A program made the position numbers and the translations under genes. From JARRPM01 sp963792815 (GTDB taxonomy: Bacteria > Pseudomonadota > Gammaproteobacteria > Pseudomonadales > Halieaceae), in contig CAWBXR010000003.1 in NCBI GenBank assembly GCA_963792815.1, positions 1-64,000 on the forward strand: 64,000 nucleotides of DNA, given 5' to 3'. The notes beneath the pieces are model-generated. The model was given only the letters and a program-made list of their open reading frames with translations. It had not been told where the DNA came from and ran no database searches. This document shows, one piece after another, positions 37,165-46,930 of this stretch. Every line of letters begins with the position of its first letter. The stretch's first letter is position 1.

Positions 37165-38457
37165 CTAATCAAACGGATGACGCAGCACAATCGTCTCCAC
37201 CCGGTCGGGACCGGTTGAGATAATATCGATAGGCGCGCCCACCAGTTCTTCCAGCCGCTTGATATAGGCGCGGGCCGCTGCCGGCAACGCCTCCAGGCTT
37301 TTCACGCCCAGGGTGGACTCGCTCCAGCCGGGCACTTCCTCATACACCGGTTGCAGGTTGGCATAATCCTCGGCGTCGATAGGGTTGGCCACCGGCTTGC
37401 CCTCCTTGCAGGTATAGCCGACGCAGATGCGGATAGTCTCGAGCCCGTCCAGTACGTCGAGCTTGGTCAGGCAGATGCCGCTCACCGAGTTGATGTTAAC
37501 GGCGGTGCGCAGCGCCACGGCATCGAACCAGCCACAGCGTCGCGCCCGGCCTGTGGTGGCGCCAAACTCATGGCCCCGGTCTGCCAGGTGTTTACCTGTA
37601 TCGTCGAATAGTTCCGTCGGGAAAGGCCCCGACCCCACCCGGGTGGTATAGGCCTTGGTAATTCCCAAAACATAGTCGAGGTACAAGGGGCCAAAGCCCG
37701 AGCCGGTGGCGGTGCCGCCGGCGGTGGTGTTGGAGCTGGTCACGAAGGGGTAGGTGCCGTGATCGATATCCAGCAGGGACCCCTGGGCGCCCTCGAACAT
37801 GATATTGTCCCCGTCCCGGCGTCGCTGGTGCAGCTCGCTGGTGACATCCGCCATCATGGGCAGCAGCTCCGGCGCCATCGCCAGGGTATCGGCCAGCACA
37901 GTGGCGTAATCCAGCGGCTCCACCTGGTAGTAATGCTGCAGGGCGAAGTTGTGGTACTCCATCACCTCCTTGAGCTTGCGCGCAAAGCGGTGTTCATCCT
38001 GCAGGTCGCCCAGGCGAAGGCCGCGCCGCGCGGCTTTGTCTTCGTAGGCGGGGCCGATACCCCGGCCGGTGGTGCCAATTTTCTCGTAGCCGCGCTTGGC
38101 CTCCCGCGCCTGGTCCAGGGCCACGTGGTAGGGCAGGATAAGCGGGCAGGCAGGGGAAATTTTCAGGCGGTCGCGCACGGGTACGCCCTTGGCCTCGAGC
38201 TCGGCCATTTCCTTCAGCAGCGCCTCGGGGGACAGGACCACCCCGTTGCCGATAAAGCACTGCACTTGCTGCCGCAATATGCCCGAGGGAATCAGGTGCA
38301 ATACGGTTTTGTGGCCGTCGATCACCAGGGTATGGCCCGCGTTGTGCCCTCCCTGGAAGCGCACCACGGCATCGGCCTGGTCAGTTAACAGGTCGACAAT
38401 CTTCCCTTTGCCCTCATCTCCCCACTGGGTGCCGAGGACTACTACGTTTTTGCTCAT
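37165..38457 (-). CDS. purA: Adenylosuccinate synthetase
   Basis: 430 residues, normal length. It condenses IMP with aspartate using GTP in AMP synthesis. Seen: VVVLGTQWGDEGKGKIVDLL (GTP-binding loop with catalytic Asp), GGHNAGHTLV (catalytic His), IGTTGRGIGPAYEDKAAR, FEGAQGSLLDIDHGTYPFVT and GATTGRARRCGWFD. It follows hisZ by 24 bases on the same strand and closes the conserved hflX-hflK-hflC-purA block. Confidence 0.97.
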   Translation of the reverse strand: MSKNVVVLGTQWGDEGKGKIVDLLTDQADAVVRFQGGHNAGHTLVIDGHKTVLHLIPSGILRQQVQCFIGNGVVLSPEALLKEMAELEAKGVPVRDRLKISPACPLILPYHVALDQAREAKRGYEKIGTTGRGIGPAYEDKAARRGLRLGDLQDEHRFARKLKEVMEYHNFALQHYYQVEPLDYATVLADTLAMAPELLPMMADVTSELHQRRRDGDNIMFEGAQGSLLDIDHGTYPFVTSSNTTAGGTATGSGFGPLYLDYVLGITKAYTTRVGSGPFPTELFDDTGKHLADRGHEFGATTGRARRCGWFDAVALRTAVNINSVSGICLTKLDVLDGLETIRICVGYTCKEGKPVANPIDAEDYANLQPVYEEVPGWSESTLGVKSLEALPAAARAYIKRLEELVGAPIDIISTGPDRVETIVLRHPFD

Positions 38458-38481
38458 TGCTTGGTAACTCGTAAGTTCTGG

Positions 38482-39669
38482 TCAATTTTCAATTGCTTGC
38501 ACCCGCCACTCACCATCCTGCTCCAGCAGCTGGCGGTCACAGCGCGGGTCCGGCTCGGCTGACAGGCAGTTGATTACAATTTCACCCGCCTCCCTGAGTT
38601 TACTTACCACAGCAGCCAGGGCGGGGTCATCGGAGTCCGGCATGCTGATAGCACCCGCCGGCTCCTCGCCCCCGGGCACCAGGGCCAGCAGGGCTTTCAG
38701 GTCGGTGGCAAAACCTGTGGCGGGCCTGGCGCGGCCAAATACCGCACCCACATTGTCGTAACGTCCGCCATTGGCCAGCGCTTCCCCGTGACCGGGCACG
38801 TAGGCGGCGAAGACAATCCCGGTGTGGTAGTGGTAACCGCGCAGTTCCGCCAGGTCAAAGTAGATATCGAGGCTGGGACGCTGGCGGCGAATTTCGGTAG
38901 CAACCTCCTGCAGGGCGTTCACTGCGGCGAGGGCGCCGGGGGCATGGTCGGCAAACAGTTCCCGGGCATTTGCCAGCACCGAGTCGTCGCCATGCAGGTC
39001 GACCAGGGCGATGATCAGTGCAGCAGCGGCCGGGTCGACCCCCGCCAGGGCGATGTGCAGGTCGGGAACCGACTTGCGCTGCAGGGCATCAAACACAGTC
39101 TGCTCCTGCTCCGGGCTCAGCCCGGCGCTGGCCAGCACTGCCTGGTACACGCCGACGTGGCCGAGGTCCAGGGTAACATCCGCCCCCGGGCTGGCTGAAC
39201 TGATGCCCGCGACTTCCAGCGTCGCCAGCATCAGCCGCACGATTTCCACGTCCGCGGCCAGGCTATTGTCACCGTAAAGTTCAGCCCCCAACTGGATGGG
39301 GGAGCGCGACGCCAGCAGGGATTTGGGTCGGGTATGCAGGATGGAGCCGGCGTAGCACAGGCGGGTAACGCCGGGCTGGGCCAGGCTGTGGGCATCGATA
39401 CGCGCCACCTGGGGGGTGATATCCGCCCGTATGCCAAGAGCGCGACCGCTGAGCTGGTCGGTGAGCTTGAAGGTCAGCAGGTCCAGGTCCTGGCCCAGGC
39501 CTATCAACAGCGATTCGGTAAATTCCATCAGGGGCGGTATCACCAGCTGGTAGCCCCAGCTGCGATACAGGTCCAGCAGGCGTCGACGCAGGCGCTCCGC
39601 GGTTGCGGCCTGGGCCGGAAGGACTTCCTCAATTCCGTCCGGCAACTGCCAGCGATCAACGGATGTCAT
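38482..39669 (-). CDS. hisZ: ATP phosphoribosyltransferase regulatory subunit
   Basis: 395 residues, a catalytically inactive histidyl-tRNA synthetase paralogue that forms the hetero-octamer with short-form HisG in histidine biosynthesis. The class II fold is seen in WQLPDGIEEVLPAQAATAER, GYQLVIPPLMEFTESLL, FKLTDQLSGRALGIRADITP and YYHTGIVFAAYVPG. The tRNA anticodon-binding domain is absent, as expected for HisZ. It begins where the DUF2065 gene ends and is followed by purA, as in many Pseudomonas-like genomes. Confidence 0.94.
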   Translation of the reverse strand: MTSVDRWQLPDGIEEVLPAQAATAERLRRRLLDLYRSWGYQLVIPPLMEFTESLLIGLGQDLDLLTFKLTDQLSGRALGIRADITPQVARIDAHSLAQPGVTRLCYAGSILHTRPKSLLASRSPIQLGAELYGDNSLAADVEIVRLMLATLEVAGISSASPGADVTLDLGHVGVYQAVLASAGLSPEQEQTVFDALQRKSVPDLHIALAGVDPAAAALIIALVDLHGDDSVLANARELFADHAPGALAAVNALQEVATEIRRQRPSLDIYFDLAELRGYHYHTGIVFAAYVPGHGEALANGGRYDNVGAVFGRARPATGFATDLKALLALVPGGEEPAGAISMPDSDDPALAAVVSKLREAGEIVINCLSAEPDPRCDRQLLEQDGEWRVQAIEN

Positions 39670-39861
39670 TTAGTGAACCAGATACAGGATCATGACCCCG
39701 AATACCATACTGCCCAGGCCGATGTTGCGGATAACCCGGTCTTCCATCTGGTCCGCCATGGCCAGCAGCTTGCGCCAGCGATCGGGGCTGATGAACGGGA
39801 GCATCCCTTCGATAATGAAAACGAGAGCGATGGCAGCCGCTAAAACGTGCCAGAAATCCAA
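39670..39861 (-). CDS. DUF2065 (YjeT-like) small membrane protein
   Basis: 63 residues with two hydrophobic helices: FWHVLAAAIALVFIIEGMLP and IRNIGLGSMVFGVMILYLV, separated by FISPDRWRKLLAMADQMEDR. This is the E. coli YjeT type, conserved downstream of hflC. The start is placed at TTG 39861, which has a GGAGG five bases upstream; the frame stays open to 39921, but those residues are not family-like. Function unknown. Confidence 0.85.
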   Translation of the reverse strand: MDFWHVLAAAIALVFIIEGMLPFISPDRWRKLLAMADQMEDRVIRNIGLGSMVFGVMILYLVH

Positions 39862-40101
39862 ATTTTCCTCCCATGCACAACCACGACCCGGGTTGGCAGT
39901 GACGGCAACACAGGGCCTCATCCCGGCCTGTTATGGGTACCGGTGCTGAGCGTTACACGCTGCCGTCCATCCCTGAATACGCACCCCGCTTCAGGGCGCA
40001 CAAAAAACCGCGGGCCCTGCGCTTGTGGTTAAAACGCCGAGTCCCACGGTTGGAGAATACTACCACAAGCTATGTGGATAGCACCCGTGAATTTTAAGCC
40101 C

Positions 40102-41007
40102 TCAGTTGACTACGGTCGGCTTGGCCGCCCCGGATTTACCGCCACTGGAATCATTCAGGTAGCGGAAAAACTCGCTGTCAGGCTGTATCAGCATGATGTC
40201 CCCGTTGCCCTGAAAGGACTGCTGGTAGGCTCGCAGGCTGCGGGTGAAGGCATAAAACTCCGGGTCGCGATTGAAAGCCTCCGCATAGATCCGGGTGGCT
40301 GTGGCATCACCCTCACCGCGGATCAGCTCGGCGTCGCGGTAAGCGTTGGCCTGCAGCACGGTCACCTCGCGGTCAGCGGCGGCGCGAATACCCTCGGCCA
40401 GCTCCTGACCCTGTGAGCGATGTTCCCGCGCCTCCTTCTCACGCTCGGCGTTCATCCGGCGATACACCGACTCGGACACGTCCGGCGGCAGGTCGATCTG
40501 CTTCACCCGGACGTCCACCACTTCAACCCCGAGGGATTCCTGGGCAACCACCGTCAGCTCCTTGGTAAGGTCCGCCATCAGCTCGTCCCGCTGCCCGGAT
40601 ACCACTTCCTGAATGGTGCGCACGGCGACCTGGTTGCGCAGGCCGTTGTTGATGCGCTGGGACAACAGCGCCATCGCGCGGGACTGCTCTCCATTGGTAG
40701 CGGTGTAGAACTTTTCCGTGTCCTTGATTTTGAACTTGGCGTAGCTGTCCACAATCAGGGCCTTCTGCTCCTGGGTAAAGAAGCGCTCGGGTTGCGAATC
40801 AACCGTGATAAGCCGACCGTCAAACTTACGCACACTGTTTACGAAAGGAATCTTCACATGCAGACCCGGCTGCAGGTCAGGATTGACGACTTCACCAAAC
40901 TTAAGCAGCACACCGCGCTCTGTCTGCTTGATGACATACAGCGAATTGCTGGCCACCAACAGAATGAGCGCCGCCACTACCAGGAATGTCATATTGCGTC
41001 CGGACAT
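40102..41007 (-). CDS. hflC: FtsH protease modulator HflC
   Basis: 301 residues. HflC is a membrane-anchored SPFH/prohibitin protein that pairs with HflK to cage and regulate FtsH. Seen: N-terminal anchor MTFLVVAALILLVASNSLYV, VIKQTERGVLLKFGEVV, and the SPFH core QRINNGLRNQVAVRTIQEVV, YAEAFNRDPEFYAFTRSLRA. It starts two bases after the hflK stop. Length and motif order are normal. Confidence 0.96.
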   Translation of the reverse strand: MSGRNMTFLVVAALILLVASNSLYVIKQTERGVLLKFGEVVNPDLQPGLHVKIPFVNSVRKFDGRLITVDSQPERFFTQEQKALIVDSYAKFKIKDTEKFYTATNGEQSRAMALLSQRINNGLRNQVAVRTIQEVVSGQRDELMADLTKELTVVAQESLGVEVVDVRVKQIDLPPDVSESVYRRMNAEREKEAREHRSQGQELAEGIRAAADREVTVLQANAYRDAELIRGEGDATATRIYAEAFNRDPEFYAFTRSLRAYQQSFQGNGDIMLIQPDSEFFRYLNDSSGGKSGAAKPTVVN

Positions 41008-41009
41008 GA

Positions 41010-42176
41010 TCAGCGACCTCCCCTGCGATTGCCGGCGGCAGCAGCGTCATTGCGCAGCTGCTCGGTCACGGCATTGGTCAGCTCACGAATGTTCGAGCTG
41101 TCGATAGTAAAATTACGTGCGCCGCCACCGCCTGTGCTCTGGCTGCCCAGCTTGTCGAGTGGCAGGTACATCATGTTATTACCGCCCTCGACATCGACCA
41201 TCACCTTGTTGGTGTTACTGAACACGCCCTGGACCGCATCCAGGTAGAGTCGCTCACGGGTGACTTCCGGCGCTTTCAGGTATTCGGCCAGCAATTTGCT
41301 GAAACGATCCGCCTCACCCTCGGCGTTGGCGATCACCTGTTCCTTGTAGGCCATGGCCTCTTCCAGCACCCGCTGGGCGCCACCGCGCGCCTCGGGAACG
41401 ATGCCGTTGGCATAGGCCTGACCCTCGTTCTTCAGGCGCTCCTCGTCCTCGCGGGCCTTGATAACGTCATCAAACGCCGCCTGCACCTGGCTGGGCGGCT
41501 TCGATTCATCCACCGTAACCTTGCTGACCAGAATGCCAGTCTCGTAAAGGTTGAGGTAGTCCTGCAGGCGCACGTTCACCTCGTCGGCGATCTGGGCACG
41601 GCCCCCTGTCAGCACCATATCCATGCTGGTACCGCCGACCACGTGACGCAGTGCGCTCTGGGTTGCGTGTTGCAGGGAAATCTCCGGCTCGAGGACCTTG
41701 AGTACGAAACTGGTGGGATCGTCGATAACGTACTGAACCGAGAGCTTCACCTCGACGATGTTTTCGTCCTGGGTGAGCATGATCTCGCGAAAGCTGACCG
41801 CCCGCACCTTGGTGGTGTTGATCTGGATCACCTCATCGATAATCGGCGGATTCCACTGCAGACCCGGTTGGACCGTGTCCAGATACTTACCAAAGCGCAG
41901 CACTACCGCCCGCTCCTGCTGATCGACCTGGTAAAAGCCCATCAAGCCCCAGACCAGCAGGGCGCCCACCGCTATCACGACGAGCAAGGAACCCGGAATA
42001 CCGCCGGAGGAGCCACCGGAGCCGCCCGCCTTGCGGGCACCGCCACCGCCGAACATGCCTCCCAGCTTGTCCTGCAGTTTCTTCAAAGCCTCATCGAGGT
42101 CCGGCGGACCCTGGTCACCACCACCCCAGGGATCCTTGGGTTTGTTGTTGCCACCACCCGGTTCATTCCAGGCCAT
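41010..42176 (-). CDS. hflK: FtsH protease modulator HflK
   Basis: 388 residues. A Gly/Pro/Asn-rich cytoplasmic head (WNEPGGGNNKPKDPWGGGDQ) is followed by one membrane helix (IPGSLLVVIAVGALLVWGLM) and the periplasmic SPFH domain (FYQVDQQERAVVLRFGKYLD, RHVVGGTSMDMVLTGGRAQI). It partners HflC on FtsH. A Gly-rich segment (GGGGARKAGGSGGSSGGIP) just before the helix is typical. Conserved order hflX-hflK-hflC. Confidence 0.96.
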   Translation of the reverse strand: MAWNEPGGGNNKPKDPWGGGDQGPPDLDEALKKLQDKLGGMFGGGGARKAGGSGGSSGGIPGSLLVVIAVGALLVWGLMGFYQVDQQERAVVLRFGKYLDTVQPGLQWNPPIIDEVIQINTTKVRAVSFREIMLTQDENIVEVKLSVQYVIDDPTSFVLKVLEPEISLQHATQSALRHVVGGTSMDMVLTGGRAQIADEVNVRLQDYLNLYETGILVSKVTVDESKPPSQVQAAFDDVIKAREDEERLKNEGQAYANGIVPEARGGAQRVLEEAMAYKEQVIANAEGEADRFSKLLAEYLKAPEVTRERLYLDAVQGVFSNTNKVMVDVEGGNNMMYLPLDKLGSQSTGGGGARNFTIDSSNIRELTNAVTEQLRNDAAAAGNRRGGR

Positions 42177-42257
42177 AGTTAACTCCTAAGTCAAAAGTCG
42201 AGAGAGTCTAACAAATTTTCACTGCTTTGAGTCATAAGACAGCGCGATAAGCGAGCC

Positions 42258-43529
42258 TCAAAACAACGGCTCCGGCCCCTTCTTCATCAACCGGTTCCAG
42301 TCAGCGCGGGGCAGCCTGACACTCAGGTGTGCCACCCCATCGTCCCCGTAGTCTTCCGACTCCACGGCGCCGAGGCGATATAGCGCCGCCCGCAGCCCTC
42401 CCTGGTTGGGGCCTATGTCAACGGATTCGTTGACCATATCCTTGCCCACCAGTTCTGAGACAGCCTGCAGCAGCAAGTCCGTCCCCGCTCCGGTAGCGGC
42501 ACTGAGCCAAACCCGCTCGGGCAGGCCGTCGGCGTTGCGATCTATACGCGGCGCCTGCTCCAACAGATCCAATTTGTTGTACACCTGCAGCTGCGGAATC
42601 CGGTCCGCGCCGATTTCCGCCAGGACATCGTGCACCTGGTGGATGTTGTCCTCGCGCTGCTCCGTCGCGGCGTCAATCACATGCAACAGCAGGTCGGCGT
42701 TGAGCGTCTCTTCCAGTGTAGCCTTAAAGGCCGCGACCAGCTTATGTGGCAGGTGGGCGATAAAACCGACGGTATCCACCAGCACCACCGGACCCACATT
42801 CTCCAGCTCGAGCCGGCGCAGGGTGGGATCGAGGGTGGCGAACAACTGGTCCGCGGCGTAGACCCGGGATTCAGTCAGGCGGTTGAACAGGGTGGATTTA
42901 CCCGCGTTGGTATAACCCACCAGCGACACCACCGGCACCTCTGCCCGGCGCCGGGAGCGGCGCCCGTTATCGCGCTGTTTGCGCACTTTCTCCAGCCGCG
43001 CCAGGATCGACTTGATCCGCGCCCGCAACAGGCGGCGGTCGGTTTCCAACTGGGTTTCCCCGGGACCGCGCAGGCCGATCCCCCCCTTCTGGCGCTCAAG
43101 GTGGGTCCAGCCCCGCACCAACCTGGTACTCATGTGCTGCAACTGGGCCAGTTCAACCTGCAGCTTGCCCTCGTGAGTGCGGGCGCGCTGGGCGAAGATA
43201 TCGAGAATCAGGCCGGTGCGGTCGAGCACCCGGCACTGCAATTCCTTCTCCAGGTTGCGCTCCTGGCTGGGGCTGAGGGAGTGATTGAACATGACTATCT
43301 GCGCCCCGTGCTCCCGCACGGCCTCGGCGATCTCCTGCAGCTTGCCGCTGCCGACAAAGGTGCGCGAATCGGGTACGTCCCGGGCGCCCATGATATAGGC
43401 TACCGGGTCACCCCCGGCGGAGAGCACGAGTTCCTCGAATTCACGGGGGTCTTCCCGCTCGGTTTCACTGGCGAGATTGAGATGAACGAGCACAGCGCAT
43501 TCACCCGAATCGGGTCGGTCAAAGAACAA
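42258..43529 (-). CDS. hflX: Ribosome-associated GTPase HflX
   Basis: 423 residues. HflX rescues and splits stalled ribosomes. The N-terminal HflX domain has ALVHLNLASETEREDPREFE and VGSGKLQEIAEAVREHGAQI. The G domain shows G1 VSLVGYTNAGKSTLFNRLT, G3 VLVDTVGFIAHLPHKLV and G4 YNKLDLLEQ. GGIGLRGPGETQLETDRRLL is the family's signature. It lies 65 bases downstream of hfq in the usual order. Confidence 0.96.
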   Translation of the reverse strand: MFFDRPDSGECAVLVHLNLASETEREDPREFEELVLSAGGDPVAYIMGARDVPDSRTFVGSGKLQEIAEAVREHGAQIVMFNHSLSPSQERNLEKELQCRVLDRTGLILDIFAQRARTHEGKLQVELAQLQHMSTRLVRGWTHLERQKGGIGLRGPGETQLETDRRLLRARIKSILARLEKVRKQRDNGRRSRRRAEVPVVSLVGYTNAGKSTLFNRLTESRVYAADQLFATLDPTLRRLELENVGPVVLVDTVGFIAHLPHKLVAAFKATLEETLNADLLLHVIDAATEQREDNIHQVHDVLAEIGADRIPQLQVYNKLDLLEQAPRIDRNADGLPERVWLSAATGAGTDLLLQAVSELVGKDMVNESVDIGPNQGGLRAALYRLGAVESEDYGDDGVAHLSVRLPRADWNRLMKKGPEPLF

Positions 43530-43594
43530 TACTACCTCGGCGGGTTAACAAATGGGGCGGGCGGGCGCCCTTCGGGCGACCACCGAACAGGCTC

Positions 43595-43852
43595 CTAGCT
43601 ATCGCCACCATCCTCTTCGTCTTCCGGCGGGTTCTGTAGCGGCATCCGCACTACCCGCGAAGGCACGACGGTTGAGATGGCGTGCTTGTAAACCATCTGG
43701 CTCACGGTGTTTTTCAGCAGTACCACGAACTGGTCAAAAGACTCGATCTGGCCCTGCAGTTTGATCCCGTTCACCAGGTAGATGGATACGGGGACGCGCT
43801 CTTTACGCAAGATATTCAGATAAGGGTCTTGTAGAGTGTGCCCTTTTGACAT
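43595..43852 (-). CDS. hfq: RNA chaperone Hfq
   Basis: 85 residues from the ATG at 43852, which is preceded by AGGAGG; the frame opens at 43873, but the Shine-Dalgarno sequence decides the start. Sm1 motif: LQDPYLNILRKERVPVSIYL, VNGIKLQGQIESFDQFVVLL. Sm2 motif: YKHAISTVVPSR. The C-terminal tail is short and acidic (EDEEDGG). It forms hexamers that pair small RNAs with mRNAs. Conserved between miaA and hflX. Confidence 0.98.
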   Translation of the reverse strand: MSKGHTLQDPYLNILRKERVPVSIYLVNGIKLQGQIESFDQFVVLLKNTVSQMVYKHAISTVVPSRVVRMPLQNPPEDEEDGGDS

Positions 43853-43997
43853 AATTCCTCCTAAAAGACTCAAATAGAGTCGAAAAAGTTATAAAAGCGT
43901 CTAACTTCGCACTGTTATCACGGCTTCCCTGCCACGGCCAGGATCGGCTCCAGGGTGCAAGCCGCACCTGGCGGCAACCCAGCCACACGCCAGCATA

Positions 43998-44998
43998 CTA
44001 CACTGGGGGCGTTTGAAGATAGTTCAAGGCCACTTCTAGGGAGTTTTGTCCCATGCCCGTAACCACAGCTTCAGACTCCGGCGCCGGCGCGAGGTTCCCG
44101 GCCGCGTCGGTATATATCCAATTCAAATCCGGCCACTTGCGCAGCCATGTCAGCTGGCGCTTGGCCAACTGGCGGGTGGCGGCAATAGCGCTTGTTACCG
44201 CCTCCTCCAGCGAGCACTCCCCGGCCAGGTGCTGCCACAGCTGACGGTAGCCGACGGCACGCATAGCCGGCAGCTCGGGAGTCAGGTCCCCGCGCCGGTA
44301 CAAGACCTGCCACCTCATCCAGCAGCCCCGCCGCCATCATCTGCTCGAAGCGCAGGGCGATGCGCTGGTGCAGTACCGAGCGCTGCCGTGGGCAGATAGC
44401 GATCTGCACTACCCGGTACTGCCGGGCCGGCACCGGCTGGCTCTGCTGCCGGCGCTGCCACTGCGACATGGTGACGCCGCTGCTGCGATAGACCTCCAGC
44501 GCCCGCCCGATGCGCTGGGAATGCCTGGGGTGAATTCGCCGCGCGGAATCGGGATCCACCTCCGCCAGGCGCTCGTGCAGCCAGGGCCAGCCGTGAATCG
44601 CCGCCTCCGCCTCGATCTCGCGGCGGGTATCGACGATCCGCCGGGGGCATATTCGCGAGTCCCTCGAGAAAAGCCTTGAAGTACAGCATCGTGCCGCCTA
44701 CCAGCAGCGGGATAGCGCCCCGGCCATGGATCCCCGCCACAAGGCGGTGGGCATCCGCAGCAAAGTCCGCCGCCGAGTAGGCCTCCGAGGGGTCCAGTAT
44801 ATCGACCAGGTGATGGGGGAAATCCGGCTTGGCGCTGCCGATATCCAGCCCCCGGTACACCAGGGCGGAATCCACACTGATCAGCTCGCAGTTGCGCGCC
44901 CGGGCGAGCTCTATGGCCAGGTCGGTCTTGCCGGAGGCCGTGGGACCCATCAGGCAGATAACCAGGGGCCTGGGGTCGCCTGCCCCGGGCTCAGTCAA
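43998..44998 (-). CDS. miaA: tRNA dimethylallyltransferase (two frameshifts)
   Basis: The span equals a normal MiaA (about 330 codons). It adds dimethylallyl to A37 of tRNAs reading UNN codons. The N-terminus reads ICLMGPTASGKTDLAIELAR, SVDSALVYRGLDIGSAKPDF and LVGGTMLYFKAFLEGLANMP. The middle, in another frame, gives HPRHSQRIGRALEVYRSSG and FEQMMAAGLLDEVAGL. The C-terminus, in a third frame, gives AMRAVGYRQLWQHLAGE and AATRQLAKRQLTWLRKWPDL. Switches lie near 44645 (a CCGGGGG context) and 44312. Because miaA is broadly conserved and every part is intact, sequencing indels are the likely cause. Confidence 0.9.
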
Positions 44999-45064
44999 CT
45001 TGTATCCCGCTGTTTGCCATCTTTATATTGGATACACAGGACCGCGGCCTGCCGGGCGCCGGTT

Positions 45065-46917
45065 TCAGCGACCGCGCAGAAACAGCTTGTCCAGCTCCTC
45101 GATACTCAACTGGGTCCAGGTGGGCCGACCGTGGTTACACTGGCCGGAGCGTTCGGTTTCTTCCATGTCCCGCAGCAGGGCGTTCATTTCAGGGATGGTA
45201 AGGCGGCGATTGGCCCGCACCGAGCCGTGGCAGGCCATGGTGGAGAGAATTTCATCGAGATGCCCCTCAATCCGGTCGGAACTGCCGAATTCGATCAGGT
45301 CCGCCAGCACATCCCTGAGCAACTGTTCGACATCCGAGTCCCGCAGCGACACCGGTATCTGGCGTATCACCAGGGACTCCTCCCCGGCCACTTCCACCAC
45401 CATGCCCAGGCCAAGAAACAATTCGGCATGCTCTGCGGCAACCTGCACCTCGCGCTGGCTGACCGCCACCGCACGGGGCACCAGCAGCGGCTGGCTGCGA
45501 ATACCCTCGTGGTCCCGGGCGGTCTTGAGCCGCTCATAGGTGATCCGCTCGTGTGCCGCGTGCATATCCACCAGCACCAGGCCATGGGCATTTTCCGCCA
45601 GGATGTAAATCCCCCTGAGCTGGGCCAGGGCATAACCCAGGGGCGGCACCTCCCCGGCATCGGCCTCCCCGGGCAGGCTGTGGAGGCGACGGTAATCGCG
45701 CACCTGCTCCATCGCCTGGCCCGGATCGGGAGCCTGCGGAGCGCGATAGCCACCGTAGGCCGCGAAACCGCCGGCGGCGAGCCGGCTGGGCACCCAGTGA
45801 GAGACCGCCCTGGTGGGTGATTTCTCCGGTGTTGATATCCACCAGCAGACCCGTTTCGCCCTCTTCGCCTGTCTCGCGCAGGCTGTCGCTGCCCTCCCTG
45901 GCCGTCGCCCGGGCGGACATCCGCCAGCGCCCGGTGCAGGCTGGAAAAGATGAAGTTGTGCACGGCCCGGCCGTCGCGGAACCGGACCTCGTGCTTGGTG
46001 GGGTGCACATTGACGTCGACCTGGGCCGGGTCGAGCTCAAGGTAGAGCACAAATGCGGGGTGGCGGCCGTGGTAGAGCACGTCGCGGTAGGCCTGCTTCA
46101 CGGCGTGGGCTACCAGCCGGTCGCGGATGACCCGGCCGTTGACAAAAAAGTACTGCAGGTCCGCCTGGCTGCGGGAAAAGGTCGGCAGGCCCACCCAGCC
46201 CCACAGCCGCAGGCGCGGCAGGTCAGTTTCAATATACAGTGCCTGCTCCATAAACGCCGGGCCGCACACCGCGGCAACCCGGCGCTGGCGCTCCGCCTGA
46301 CTGTTACCGGGCTTGAGATTGTGCAGCACCCGGCCGTTGTGGCGCAGGCTGAAAGCGACATCGAAGCGCGACAGGGCGAGGCGCTTTACCACCTCCTCGA
46401 GGTGATTGAACTCGGTTTTCTCGGTGCGCAGGAACTTGCGCCGGGCCGGCGTGTTGAAAAACAGGTCGCGCACTTCCACGGTGGTGCCACGGGGGTGGGG
46501 CGCAGGTTTCAGCTGCACCTCCATCTCGCGGCCCTCGCAGGCGGCGGAGCTGCCATGGCTGCCGTCTTCAGAGGAGTTGCTGGTCAGGGTCAGGCGGGAC
46601 ACGGAGCCGATACTGGCCAGGGCCTCCCCGCGAAAGCCCAGGCTGCCCACCTGCTCCAGGTCTTCCAGCGAGGCGATCTTGCTGGTGGCGTGACGCGCCA
46701 GCGCCAGGGGCAGGTCATCCGCCGCAATGCCACCGCCGTCGTCCCTGATGCGAATCAGTTTGACGCCGCCGGCCTCCACGTCGATATCCACCCGGGTAGC
46801 GCCCGCATCGAGGCTGTTTTCCAGCACCTCCTTGACCACGGAGGCGGGGCGCTCGACCACTTCACCGGCGGCAATCTGGTTCGCCAGCCTGGGACTGAGA
46901 AGGTGAATACGGGACAT
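45065..46917 (-). CDS. mutL: DNA mismatch repair protein MutL (two frameshifts)
   Basis: MutL couples MutS mismatch recognition to MutH/UvrD-type downstream steps. The GHKL ATPase N-terminus is complete: LENSLDAGATRVDIDVEAGG, RDDGGGIAADDLPLA, HATSKI and GSLGFRGEALASIGSV. The transducer domain has FFVNGRVIRDRLV and DVNVHPTKHEVRF. A linker follows, then the dimerisation domain in another frame: GRPTWTQLSIEELDKLF, with MACHGSVRANRRL. Frame changes lie near 45905 and 45795, both in the poorly conserved linker. The linker itself is readable in a third frame (DINTGEITHQGGLS). Likely sequencing errors; if real, a mutator phenotype would follow. Confidence 0.92.
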
Positions 46918-46930
46918 TCAGGGCTTTACA

